Assembly: GCA_910575505.1 (NCBI GenBank)
Contig: CAJTFK010000011.1
Location: forward strand, 58,270-122,269
Origin: Oscillospiraceae bacterium
Lineage (GTDB): Bacteria; Bacillota; Clostridia; Oscillospirales; Oscillospiraceae
Reading direction: 5' to 3'
DNA length: 64,000 nucleotides
How positions within the stretch are numbered: the first letter of the stretch is position 1; each line of letters starts with the position of its first letter. The position numbers and the translations under genes are program-made. This document shows positions 8,656-15,996 of this stretch, piece after piece. Below the pieces are notes generated by a model that ran no database searches, was not told the origin of the DNA, and saw nothing but the letters and a program-made list of their open reading frames with translations.

Positions 8656-9111
8656 TCAGAGGCGGTCCTCGTGCCGCCGGCGGACCCGGATTTTAAAGGC
8701 GTTCCGCCCGGCTGCGGCGTGCTCCACGGAAATGGAATAGCGCAGGTCCATGATGCCCCCCTGCTCCGTCAGGTTGTGCCGCAGGCGGCTGGTCTGGATG
8801 TCGATGGAGAGCTCCCCGAAGGGAGTTTCGTAGAGGGAGGTGTGCTGCCGCCCCTCCTCAAACACCATCTGGGAATTGACGCTGCCGGAGCGGGTGAGAA
8901 TCACCTGGGGCCCCCGGATTTCAAAGGTGGTGGTGGTGCCCTCCAGCCCCGTCAGCTCCGTTTCCTGATAGGACAGGCACAGGCCTTCCGCCGTCAGCTC
9001 CATGGTGCCGTCGGTGATCAGCTCCATGCTGTCGGGCTCCGTGTCCTCAAAGTGCTGCTCTGACCGGATGGTCAGCAGGATGGGCAGCCGCCGTGTGTCA
9101 GTATTTGTCAA
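8656..9111 (-). CDS. DUF1934 (YwiB-like) beta-barrel protein
   Basis: About 151 residues. DUF1934 proteins are small calycin-like barrels, often next to argS in Firmicutes, as here. Seen motifs: ILLTIRSEQHFE, DGTMELTAEGLCLSYQETE, and a barrel-like alternation of strands throughout. I chose the TTG at 9111, 7 bases after GGAGG; TTG at 9117 is too close to that site and the upstream ATG at 9165 lacks one. The start overlaps the end of murI, which points to coupled translation. Function is unknown. Confidence 0.82.
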   Translation of the reverse strand: MTNTDTRRLPILLTIRSEQHFEDTEPDSMELITDGTMELTAEGLCLSYQETELTGLEGTTTTFEIRGPQVILTRSGSVNSQMVFEEGRQHTSLYETPFGELSIDIQTSRLRHNLTEQGGIMDLRYSISVEHAAAGRNAFKIRVRRRHEDRL

Positions 9112-9916
9112 TGTCAATCCTCCGTGCCGCGTGATGAACGGGCTCCTGGAGAAACACCGAAGCAATCCGCTCGAAGTCCTCCGGCTGGTCGCTTACATAG
9201 TATTCCGCTTCTCCCCGCCGTCCATCCGGGGCGCGGAGACCTCGGGCTGTCAGAAGCCGCTTGAGCTCAAAGGCGGATTCCTCCCCGGCGGAGACCAGGG
9301 TCACGCCGGGTCCGCAGATGTCCGCCAGGACGTCCTCCAGCAGGGGATAGTGGGTGCAGCCCAGAATCAGGGTGTCCGCCCCCCACTCCAGCAGGGGGGA
9401 CAGGTATTCCCGGGCCACCGTCTCGATGACAACGTCCCCCCGCTCAAAGCGCCCGTTTTCCACCAGGGGCACAAACAGGGGGCAGGGACGGCAGAGCACG
9501 TCCACCTGGGGGTCCAGCCGCCGCAGGGCGGCCTCGTAGGCTCCGGAGCGGACGGAGGCCAGGGTGGCGATCATGCCGACCCGGCGGCGCCTGGTCACCG
9601 CCAGGGCCCGGCGGCAGGTGGGCTCCACCACCCCCACAATGGGCAGGTCGTTTTCCGCCTGGAGGGTGTCCAGGGAGGTGGTGGACACCGTGCCGCAGGC
9701 CACCAGAACGGCCTTCAGATCCCGGGACCGGAGAAACCGCAGGTCCTGCCGGGCGTATTTCAAAAGCGTTTCCCGGGACCGGCCCCCGTAGGGCACCCGG
9801 GCGGTATCTCCAAAGTACACCAGGTTCTCCTCGGGCAAAATGCGCCGCAGGACCCGCACCGCCGTCAGTCCGCCCAGTCCGGAGTCAAAGACGCCGATGG
9901 GCCGCGTATCCGCCAT
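9098..9916 (-). CDS. murI: Glutamate racemase
   Basis: Makes D-glutamate for the second position of the peptidoglycan stem. The 272-residue product has the N-terminal GVFDSGLGGLT loop, the first catalytic Cys in ACGTVS (about residue 72) and the second in GCTHYPLL (about residue 184). I use the ATG at 9916, which has AAAGGAG 8 bases upstream; the ATG at 9940 would add eight residues before the motif and has no clear site. It is the first gene of the murI-DUF1934-argS group. Confidence 0.96.
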   Translation of the reverse strand: MADTRPIGVFDSGLGGLTAVRVLRRILPEENLVYFGDTARVPYGGRSRETLLKYARQDLRFLRSRDLKAVLVACGTVSTTSLDTLQAENDLPIVGVVEPTCRRALAVTRRRRVGMIATLASVRSGAYEAALRRLDPQVDVLCRPCPLFVPLVENGRFERGDVVIETVAREYLSPLLEWGADTLILGCTHYPLLEDVLADICGPGVTLVSAGEESAFELKRLLTARGLRAPDGRRGEAEYYVSDQPEDFERIASVFLQEPVHHAARRIDIDKY

Positions 9917-10052
9917 ACTGTCCGCTCCTTTCTCCGCCATGCTGAGAGAATCACTCTGAGTTATGTATTATACTATGAGAGTCTCCAGGCCGCAAGACAG
10001 ATTTTAGTCTTTTTGCCCTCTTTTTTATGTGGAATTTTTCTGCGGGGTCTGA

Positions 10053-10058
10053 TATAAT
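10053..10058 (+). promoter_or_regulatory. Probable -10 element
   Basis: A perfect TATAAT about 77 bases before the 10135 gene. The -35 region is T-rich and poor (around 10030-10036), so it may need an activator or an UP element. Confidence 0.45.
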
Positions 10059-10134
10059 CATGGCATTACACAGTCACGCGCCCCGCGCTTCAGCAATCTG
10101 GCCGGGGAGACGTGCCGCCGGGAGGTGCCTGCCC

Positions 10135-10548
10135 ATGAAAATCGAGCTGACAGAACAGCAGTACCGCTATCTGCTGGACCTGGTCTACATAGGGAACTGG
10201 GTGCTGAATTCCACCCGGGAGGACGACCGCATCAAAGAATACGACCAGGTGGAGAGCCTGGTCTTCTCCCACTGCATCCGGCACAAAATGGGGAAGCTGG
10301 TGGAGCTGTACGAGGGGGACCTGATACCCTCCCGGGCCTTTGCCGACGGGGGCATCCACGAGGCCATTGAGAGCTATGAGGATGTGGTTTTCTACGAGAT
10401 TCTGGCGGAGGAGCTGGCCCTGCGGGACATGGACGGCGAGCCCCTGACCCGGGAGAACTACGGGGCCCTGATGGAGCGCATCGACGCCTATCTGGACGAA
10501 TTCGACGAGCACGGAACGGACCATATCTCTGTGGATTTGGACGGGTGA
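10135..10548 (+). CDS. Conserved soluble protein of unknown function
   Basis: A 137-residue acidic protein beginning MKIELTEQQYRYLLDLVYIG. GGAGGTG lies 8 bases before the ATG at 10135, which I prefer to the upstream in-frame ATG at 10027. The middle (SHCIRHKMGKLVELYEGDL, SYEDVVFYEILAEELALRD) is strongly helical. No catalytic motif is visible. It stands alone, divergent from murI, and is followed by a chain of hairpins. Confidence 0.65.
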   Translation: MKIELTEQQYRYLLDLVYIGNWVLNSTREDDRIKEYDQVESLVFSHCIRHKMGKLVELYEGDLIPSRAFADGGIHEAIESYEDVVFYEILAEELALRDMDGEPLTRENYGALMERIDAYLDEFDEHGTDHISVDLDG

Positions 10549-10823
10549 GGCGCGGGAACGGAGGAAGAGAGGGAAGGACTCTGCTCCCGACGGAATCATA
10601 AAATCACGGAAGGACCAGGCTTTGTCCCGGTCTGAGACTGTCGAAAATAACGGATTGCTTTCAGTTTTCGGAAAGGAAGATAGTATGAAAGAAACCCATC
10701 AGGGGTGTCTTTCATGTTCAATCAATAAGTTTACAAAACTTTTTTGAAGTTTTGTAAACTTGCTCAGCCTGTCGAAAAGACTTTTTCGACAGGCTGGGAC
10801 CGGGCTCTGTCCCGGTCTTTTTT
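10549..10823 (+). repeat. Gap with four consecutive hairpins
   Basis: No gene. From 10685 there are four stem-loops: ATGAAAGA..CCC/GGG..TCTTTCAT (10685-10715); AAGTTTACAAAACTT with its exact complement (10727-10761); CAGCCTGTCGAAAA/TTTTCGACAGGCTG (10765-10796); and GACCGGG/CCCGGTC followed by six T (10798-10823), a good terminator for the 10135 gene. The second and third stems are 14-15 bp and nearly perfect. Confidence 0.7.
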
Positions 10824-10829
10824 GCGGTC

Positions 10830-11100
10830 CCGGTTTTTTGGTCCCCGAAGCCGCCAGGCCCCGAACCCCCGCCCCGGAACGCACCGGAGGTTCGAACTCT
10901 GTCCCCAAACAGCCGGACCCCGCACCCCACCCCCGAAACTGCCGGGGCCTCGTCCCCAAGACCGCCGCACCCGCTCCCGAAGCCGCCGGACCGGAACCCA
11001 GACCCCACACCCGCCTCAGAAGCCCCCGGTCTCCGCCTCCGGAACCCCCCGGTGGCCGCCTCGCAAAAAAACCGCGAACAGATACCCTCATCCGGAAATT
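10830..11100. repeat. C-rich degenerate repeat tract
   Basis: About 270 bp with strong C bias on the plus strand, built from variants of CCCCGAA-GCCGCCGG spaced about 25-30 bp apart. It stays open in several frames, giving Pro/Arg- or Gly-rich shadows with no ribosome site. I do not regard it as coding. It ends just before the tetR promoter. Confidence 0.5.
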
Positions 11101-11105
11101 TTTCC

Positions 11106-11156
11106 TTGACAAGGGGCCATAGGGCGTGCTAGGATACAAACAGACCGTTGGTTTGT
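11106..11156 (+). promoter_or_regulatory. tetR promoter with overlapping TetR operator
   Basis: TTGACA (11106-11111), 18-base spacer, TAGGAT (11130-11135). An inverted repeat, ACAAAC-9-GTTTGT (11136-11156), covers the start of transcription. Its core AAACAGACCGTTGGTTT (11138-11154) matches 14 of 17 bases of the palindrome before the MFS gene, so it is very probably the autoregulatory operator. Confidence 0.8.
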
Positions 11157-11173
11157 TTGCGGGAGGTGACCCC

Positions 11174-11842
11174 ATGGCGCGAAACAAGTACCCGGAGGAG
11201 ACGGTGCGGAGGATTCTGGACACGGCGGAACGGCTGTTCGTTGAAAAGGGCTACGACCGGACCTCTCTCCAGGATATACTTGATGAAACGGGCCTGTCCA
11301 AGGGGGCCATCTACCATCATTTTGCCTCCAAGGAGGATATTTTCTACTCCGTCTGTGAACGCATCGGCAAACGGAACGGCGCGGCGCTGGCCCGCCTCCG
11401 GGACGATGACACCCTGACCGGTCTGGAGAAGCTCCGGGCCATCTCCAGACTCTCCCTACAGCTGGAGCGTCAGGCCAAAACCTTCAACATGATGCCCTAT
11501 CTCAAGGATAACGCCAAGTTTCTGGCCATGGAAATGTGCAGCATCTACGAGGATGTCGTCCCCGTTTTTATGGAGCCCATTATCCGGCAGGGCATTGCCG
11601 ACGGTTCCATCCGCACGGCCCATCCCCGGGCCCTGGCGGAGGCCATGGTCCTCCTGTCCGACGTCTGGATCAACCCCATCGTCCAGCCCGCCACCCGGGA
11701 GGAAATCCGGGCCCGGTGCGCCGTCTATAACCAGCTGTTCCGCAGCTTCGGCATCGAGGAGCTCATCGACGAGGAGGTTGTCTGCGCTCTGGAAGCATAC
11801 GCGGACATGCCCCGCCCTTCACAACCGCTGAACGCTGTCTGA
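11174..11842 (+). CDS. TetR/AcrR family transcriptional repressor
   Basis: A 222-residue repressor. Residues 8-50 form the TetR DNA-binding domain (RILDTAERLFVEKGYDRTS, then LDETGLSKGAIYHHFASKED). The ATG at 11174 has GGGAGGTGA upstream. The remainder is the ligand-binding domain, with no predicted ligand. It probably represses itself and the MFS gene downstream through the matching operators at 11138 and 12045. Its last residues (SQPLNAV and stop) are encoded by the left end of MITE copy B, so the original C-terminus has probably been replaced. Confidence 0.92.
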   Translation: MARNKYPEETVRRILDTAERLFVEKGYDRTSLQDILDETGLSKGAIYHHFASKEDIFYSVCERIGKRNGAALARLRDDDTLTGLEKLRAISRLSLQLERQAKTFNMMPYLKDNAKFLAMEMCSIYEDVVPVFMEPIIRQGIADGSIRTAHPRALAEAMVLLSDVWINPIVQPATREEIRARCAVYNQLFRSFGIEELIDEEVVCALEAYADMPRPSQPLNAV

Positions 11843-11975
11843 GCGGTCTTTTTCCCGTCATACAGCGTCGCTTTCCCTTGCCATACGTCAGTATGGCTGC
11901 GGGCACGAAAGATCTCCCTGTTTGACGGGGAAAATCCTCGCCCAACCGACATTCCCCGGTTATGAATACAGGTTC
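11817..11975 (+). repeat. MITE-like interspersed element, copy B
   Basis: Shares with copy A the blocks TTCACAACCGCTG, GCCATACGTCAGTATGGCTG and AAAGATCTCCCTGTTTGACGG, and ends GAATACAGGTTC (11964-11975), the inverted counterpart of the left end of copy A. It starts inside the 3' end of tetR and separates tetR from the MFS gene. Confidence 0.75.
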
Positions 11976-12006
11976 ACAGTCTCCGGAGGAACAAACCTGA
12001 AAAAGA

Positions 12007-12061
12007 ACTGCCGCAGGCGGGCAGTTTCTTTTTGAAGATATAAAAACCGACGGTCGGTTTC
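12007..12061 (+). promoter_or_regulatory. Terminator-like hairpin and TetR operator before the MFS gene
   Basis: AACTGCC/GGCAGTT (12007-12027) followed by a T-rich run can end the tetR message. A perfect palindrome, AAACCGACGGTCGGTTT, lies at 12045-12061, right after a TATAAA-like -10 (about 12039-12044). It is the near copy of the site in the tetR promoter. Confidence 0.75.
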
Positions 12062-12088
12062 TGAAATCAAGACGAAAGGAAGCTTTTC

Positions 12089-13342
12089 ATGAACACGAAT
12101 CAAGGGACCCTGTTCCGCCGGGATTTCACCCTGGTGGTCATCGGGCAGATCATCTCTCTCTTCGGCAGCGCCATTCTGCGTTTTGCCCTGCCGCTGTACC
12201 TGCTGCGGCAGACCGGCTCCCCGGCCCTCTTCGGCGCGGTGGGGGCGGCGGCCTTCATCCCCGCCGTGCTGTGCGCGCCTATCGGCGGGGTGGTGGCGGA
12301 CCGTGTGAACAAGCGGAACATCATGGTCCTTCTGGATTTCTCCACGGCGGGGCTGATTCTGGCCTTTACCCTTCTTTTGGACAGGGGTCCCCTTGTGCCG
12401 CTGATGGCGGTGTGCCTCATGCTGCTCTACGGCATCGCCGGGGCCTATCAGCCGGCGGTCCAGGCCAGCATCCCCCTTCTGGCCCGGGCGGAGCAGCTCA
12501 CCAGCGCCAACGCCGTCATCAACATGGTGCAGACTCTGTCGGCCCTGCTGGGACCGGTGATTGGCGGCGTGCTGTTCGGGGCCTTCGGCATCCGGCCCAT
12601 TCTGTGGGTGAGCATTCTCTGCTTCTTCCTCTCCGCCGTCATGGAGCTCTTCATCCGCATCCCCCACACGCCCCGGGCGGCGGCGGGAGGCGTGCTGTCC
12701 ACAATCCGGCAGGACCTGGGGGCGAGCTGGCGGTTTATCCGCCGGGAGCGGCCGGTGTTCCTCTCCGTGGTGCTGGTGCTGGCCCTGTTCAATCTGGTGC
12801 TCTCCGCCGCTCTGGTGGTGGGCATCCCCGTGGCGGTGGTCCAGGTGCTGGGCATGAGCGACAGCCGACTGGGCCTCACCCAGGGGGCCATGGGCCTGGG
12901 GGGCCTTTTCGGCGGCCTGCTAACGGCCTGCCTGGGGGCACGGCTGCCCCTCCGGCGGGGCGGGGCGGTGCTGCTGGCCGCCAGCGCCACGGCGGCGGGC
13001 ATGGGAGCCGCGCTGCTGCCGGGGGTTCCGGCGCTTCCGGGCTGGTGGGGTATGACGGCCATGAGCTTTGCCGTGATGGTCCTGTCCACCATGCTGACAG
13101 TGGTTCTCAGCGCCGCCGTCCAGGGCCGGACGCCTCCGGAGCTGCTGGGGAAGGTGATGTCCTTCATCATGGCGGTGTCCAGCTGCGCCGCCCCTTTGGG
13201 TCAGGCGGTGTACGGGGCCCTGTTCGAGCGCTGCCCGGCCTGGGCGGTGCTGCTGGGGGCTGCCGGGGCGGCGGCGCTGACCGCGGTCTATTCCCGGCAG
13301 GTGTTCCGGGCGCTGGCCTCAGACTCGGGGGCGGAGGTCTGA
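12089..13342 (+). CDS. MFS efflux transporter
   Basis: A 417-residue transporter with about 12 transmembrane segments. The first helix begins FTLVVIGQIISLFGSAILRF, and the loop between helices 2 and 3 carries GGVVADRVNKRNIM, the MFS motif A. It belongs to the group of drug or siderophore exporters (MFS_3-like). Under control of the adjacent TetR protein through the palindrome at 12045, it most likely exports the compound that the repressor senses. GAAAGGA lies upstream of the ATG. Substrate cannot be inferred. Confidence 0.9.
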   Translation: MNTNQGTLFRRDFTLVVIGQIISLFGSAILRFALPLYLLRQTGSPALFGAVGAAAFIPAVLCAPIGGVVADRVNKRNIMVLLDFSTAGLILAFTLLLDRGPLVPLMAVCLMLLYGIAGAYQPAVQASIPLLARAEQLTSANAVINMVQTLSALLGPVIGGVLFGAFGIRPILWVSILCFFLSAVMELFIRIPHTPRAAAGGVLSTIRQDLGASWRFIRRERPVFLSVVLVLALFNLVLSAALVVGIPVAVVQVLGMSDSRLGLTQGAMGLGGLFGGLLTACLGARLPLRRGGAVLLAASATAAGMGAALLPGVPALPGWWGMTAMSFAVMVLSTMLTVVLSAAVQGRTPPELLGKVMSFIMAVSSCAAPLGQAVYGALFERCPAWAVLLGAAGAAALTAVYSRQVFRALASDSGAEV

Positions 13343-13636
13343 CGCCGTCCGGCGGGGACAGGCGGAGCGGCGGAAAAAACGGAAAGGCAAAAAGCGGAAA
13401 GAGGCGTGTCCCGTTTCCCGAAATCCAAGCCCCGTCCTGGCCCGTCTCCCGAAAGCCCGGTATCATTGGGGGAGTGGGCGGGCACAGAGGCCCGCCCCCA
13501 CAGGCGCCGCTCTAGGAGTCAGGCGCAAAGGCCCGCCACTACAGGTGTTCCCACAGGAGTCAGGCGCAAAGCCCGCCCCTCCTTCTGATTTCTGAAAAAA
13601 ATGCGTAAACGGACGTTCCCGGCGGAAAAATTCCTC

Positions 13637-13667
13637 TTGACATGGAGTAAGCTCCAGATGATATGAT
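13637..13667 (+). promoter_or_regulatory. MerR-type promoter with 19-bp spacer and internal dyad
   Basis: TTGACA (13637-13642) and TATGAT (13662-13667) are separated by 19 bp, and the spacer starts with the dyad TGGAGTAAGCTCCA (13643-13656). A long spacer holding a GGAGT-ACTCC-like dyad is the hallmark of promoters untwisted by MerR-family activators. The DUF362 gene is the only gene downstream. No MerR gene is in the window. Confidence 0.72.
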
Positions 13668-13728
13668 AGAGGGCAGACAGACGCGCTCAGCCCCGGAATC
13701 TGAAGAACCGTTAAAAGCCCCCGGAAGG

Positions 13729-13788
13729 GATTGCGAAAGGGTTCGCGAAAAGGTTTGCGAAAAGGTTCGCGAAAGGGTTCGCGAAAAA
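13729..13788 (+). repeat. Five-unit 12-bp tandem repeat
   Basis: Five exact-length units of the form GTTCGCGAAAAG, each with the palindrome TTCGCGAA (TTTGCGAA or ATTGCGAA in two units). It lies in the probable 5' leader between the MerR-type promoter and the DUF362 gene, ending 37 bases before the start codon. Confidence 0.85.
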
Positions 13789-13825
13789 ACCCGCGGGGGA
13801 AACAAGAGGAAAAGGAGAATGCCCT

Positions 13826-14947
13826 ATGGCAGAAAAATCGAAGGTTTACTTTGCGGACTTCCGCTGTCCCAGCTGGCGGGAGAACCTGCCCCAGAAGCTG
13901 GCCCGCCTGATGATGACCGCAGGCTTCGGTGAAATCGACATGGAAGACAAATACGTCGCCATCAAAATGCACTTCGGTGAGCCGGGGAACCTGGCCTACC
14001 TCCGGCCCAACTGGGCCAGGGCGGTGGCGGACCTGGTGAAATCCCAGGGCGGCAGGCCCTTCCTGACAGACGCCAACACGCTGTATGTGGGCGGGCGGAA
14101 AAACGCCCTGGACCACATTGAGTCCGCCTATGTCAACGGCTTTACCCCCTACTCCACCGGCTGCCACATCATCATTGCCGACGGGCTGAAGGGCACCGAC
14201 GAGGTCTGCGTTCCCGTGGAGGGCGGCGAGTACGTCAAGGAGGCCAAAATCGGCCGGGCCGTGATGGACGCGGATGTGTTCGTCTCCCTCACCCACTTCA
14301 AGGGCCACGAGCAGGCCGGCATGGGCGGCGTGCTGAAAAACATCGGCATGGGCTGCGGAAGCCGGGCGGGCAAGATGGAGCAGCACAACTCCGGAAAGCC
14401 CTTCGTCAAGGAAAAGGCCTGTGTGGGCTGCAAGGCCTGCGCCAAAATCTGCGCCCACGGCGCGCCTCAGTTCGGCCCCGACGGCAAGGCCCATATCGAC
14501 ACGGACAAATGTGTGGGCTGCGGCCGGTGCCTGGCGGTCTGCCCCAAGGACGCCATTCAGTGCATGTTCGACGAGGCCCCGGAGATTCTGAACAGGAAGA
14601 TTGCCGAGTACACCAAGGCGGTGGTGGAGGGCCGGCCCTGCTTCCATGTGTCCCTGGTGCTGGATATCTCTCCCAACTGCGACTGTCACGCCGAGAACGA
14701 TGCGCCCATTGCCGCCGACGTGGGCATGTTCGCCTCCTTCGACCCGGTGGCGCTGGACCAGGCCTGCGCCGACGCGGTGGTGGCCCAGCCGCCCCTGCCG
14801 GGCTCCATGCTGTTTGACGAGGGCGTCGACTGTTCCTGCGGCGACGTCTTCAAGGCCGCCCATCCGGACACCCACTGGCAGTCCTGCCTGGAGCACGCGG
14901 AGAAGCTGGGCCTGGGAACCCGGGCGTATGAGCTTGTCAAAATTTGA
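13826..14947 (+). CDS. DUF362 protein with two [4Fe-4S] clusters
   Basis: A 373-residue cytoplasmic protein. Residues 1-190 are the DUF362 domain (KMHFGEPGNLAYLRP, TDANTLYVGGRKNA, LTHFKGHEQAGMGGVLKNIGMG). Residues about 195-240 hold a ferredoxin insert with CVGCKACAKIC and CVGCGRCLAVC, then the rest of DUF362. Such proteins are common in anaerobes; a redox or Fe-S role is assumed, and no reaction is established. AAAGGAG lies 8 bases before the ATG. The unusual upstream region (MerR-type promoter, tandem repeat) suggests stress- or metal-dependent expression. Confidence 0.9.
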   Translation: MAEKSKVYFADFRCPSWRENLPQKLARLMMTAGFGEIDMEDKYVAIKMHFGEPGNLAYLRPNWARAVADLVKSQGGRPFLTDANTLYVGGRKNALDHIESAYVNGFTPYSTGCHIIIADGLKGTDEVCVPVEGGEYVKEAKIGRAVMDADVFVSLTHFKGHEQAGMGGVLKNIGMGCGSRAGKMEQHNSGKPFVKEKACVGCKACAKICAHGAPQFGPDGKAHIDTDKCVGCGRCLAVCPKDAIQCMFDEAPEILNRKIAEYTKAVVEGRPCFHVSLVLDISPNCDCHAENDAPIAADVGMFASFDPVALDQACADAVVAQPPLPGSMLFDEGVDCSCGDVFKAAHPDTHWQSCLEHAEKLGLGTRAYELVKI

Positions 14948-14967
14948 CTAAAATTTCACATTCCCCC

Positions 14968-15072
14968 TTGCATCAAGGAGATCAATAGGGTATGATGGGA
15001 ACAACATGTTTCAGCGGCCCATCATCCTGTCCTGCGACTTCCGCCGCGGCCGTAAACCGGCCGCGGTTTTTT
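14968..15072 (+). ncRNA. Candidate small RNA: promoter and terminator without a gene between
   Basis: TTGCAT (14968-14973), 17-base spacer, TATGAT (14991-14996), then about 40 bases and a strong terminator, CCGCGGCC/GGCCGCGG plus TTTTTT (15044-15072). The transcript would be about 70 nt. A possible ATG at 15006 has no ribosome site and its frame runs through the terminator. The terminator would also end the DUF362 message. Confidence 0.5.
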
Positions 15073-15096
15073 CATCCTTTCCGGAATTCCCGGGCG

Positions 15097-15243
15097 TCTG
15101 TTCCACAACGGCAGAATGCCGTCTGAGCGGATTTTTTCCGCCATGCCGCACCGCTTCCTCCGCCGCCTGCCGGGGGAACGCTCCGGGTCCGGCAGGAAAC
15201 ATTCCCGCTCATCCGGTATCCCCGGCGATGAATACAGGTTCTA
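15097..15243 (+). repeat. MITE-like interspersed element, copy C
   Basis: Diverged copy. It begins CTGTTCCACAACGGC and ends GATGAATACAGGTTCTA, matching the ends of copies A and B, and shares GCCGTCTGAGCGG with copy B. The interior is otherwise different. It lies directly upstream of the SSB-like gene. Confidence 0.6.
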
Positions 15244-15295
15244 ACCACCCCGCGCCCATCATAGAATACACCATCACGACCGAGAGGTGGACAAC

Positions 15296-15940
15296 ATGAC
15301 GACGAAAAATGAGGTGCTGCTGGAGGGCCTGGTTCTGGCGGAGCCGGAATGGTCCCATGAAAACCACGGGACTCAGTTTTACCGCGTGACTCTGCAGGTG
15401 CCCCGGCTGTCCGGACAGGTGGACGTGCTGCCCCTGCTGGCGCCGGGAGCTCTGGCGGCGCAGACAGCGCCGGGCCGGCTGCTTCGGGTCCGGGGCCAGC
15501 TGCGTTCCTTTAACAACCGCAGCGGCGTGGGCAGCCGCCTGGTGCTGACGGTCTATGCCCAGGAGTTCCAGCCGGGGCTGGACGAGGCCTGCAACCAGAT
15601 CACACTGGCGGGGGCCCTGTGCAAGCCGCCGGTGTTCCGCCGGACGCCTCTGGGCCGGAGCATCTGCGATCTGATGCTGGCGGTGCCCCGGCGCTATGGC
15701 AGGGCGGACTACCTCCCCGTCATTGCCTGGGGCCAGCTGGCAGTCAAGGCCAGCCGCCTCCAGGTGGGGGACCCCCTGGCGCTGGAGGGCCGGGTCCAGA
15801 GCCGTACTTATTACAAGAATCTGGACTCCGGCGAGACGGAGGAACGGGTGGCATATGAGGTCTCTGTGATGCGCCTGCTGGACAGGGCGGAGCTGGAGGA
15901 GACCGAGACGGCGGCCGCAGTAAAAGGGCCCTCCGCGTAA
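15296..15940 (+). CDS. SSB-like protein with two OB folds
   Basis: About 214 residues with two tandem OB-fold segments. The first spans residues about 5-95 (EVLLEGLVLAEPEW, FYRVTLQVPRLSGQVDVLP, GRLLRVRGQLRSF). The second spans about 100-195 (NQITLAGALCKPPVFRRT, ICDLMLAVPRRYGRADYLP, DPLALEGRVQSRTYY). Ordinary SSB has one such domain plus an acidic tail, which is absent here, so this is a divergent relative with unknown partner. I prefer the ATG at 15296 over the GTG at 15287 because GAGAGG then sits at good distance. Its stop is inside the terminator stem. Confidence 0.78.
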   Translation: MTTKNEVLLEGLVLAEPEWSHENHGTQFYRVTLQVPRLSGQVDVLPLLAPGALAAQTAPGRLLRVRGQLRSFNNRSGVGSRLVLTVYAQEFQPGLDEACNQITLAGALCKPPVFRRTPLGRSICDLMLAVPRRYGRADYLPVIAWGQLAVKASRLQVGDPLALEGRVQSRTYYKNLDSGETEERVAYEVSVMRLLDRAELEETETAAAVKGPSA

Positions 15941-15954
15941 GCGGGGGGCCCTTT
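15923..15954. terminator. Bidirectional terminator
   Basis: AAAGGGCCC pairs with GGGCCCTTT around a GC-rich loop. It overlaps the end of the SSB-like gene and lies between it and the convergent hppA gene. Confidence 0.75.
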
Positions 15955-15996
15955 CGCCGCAGGGGACGGATTTGAAAGTTTGAAAGAAAGAGGTTC

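Larger units (their letters stand above)
13343..13825 (+). other. Gene-free interval with direct repeats
   Basis: It contains a hairpin GGGCGGGC/GCCCGCCC (about 13475-13498), two direct copies of AGGAGTCAGGCGCAAAG-CCCGCC (13514-13537 and 13555-13577), a promoter (13637-13667) and a 12-bp tandem array (13729-13788). The last two are listed separately. Confidence 0.6.

Noticed and set aside
10744..11122. Plus-strand ORFs of about 120 codons in the C-rich tract
   Set aside because: Pro/Arg-rich low complexity that starts inside hairpins, without ribosome sites.
13729..13788. CRISPR-like array
   Set aside because: Units are only 12 bp without spacers; it is a simple tandem repeat.
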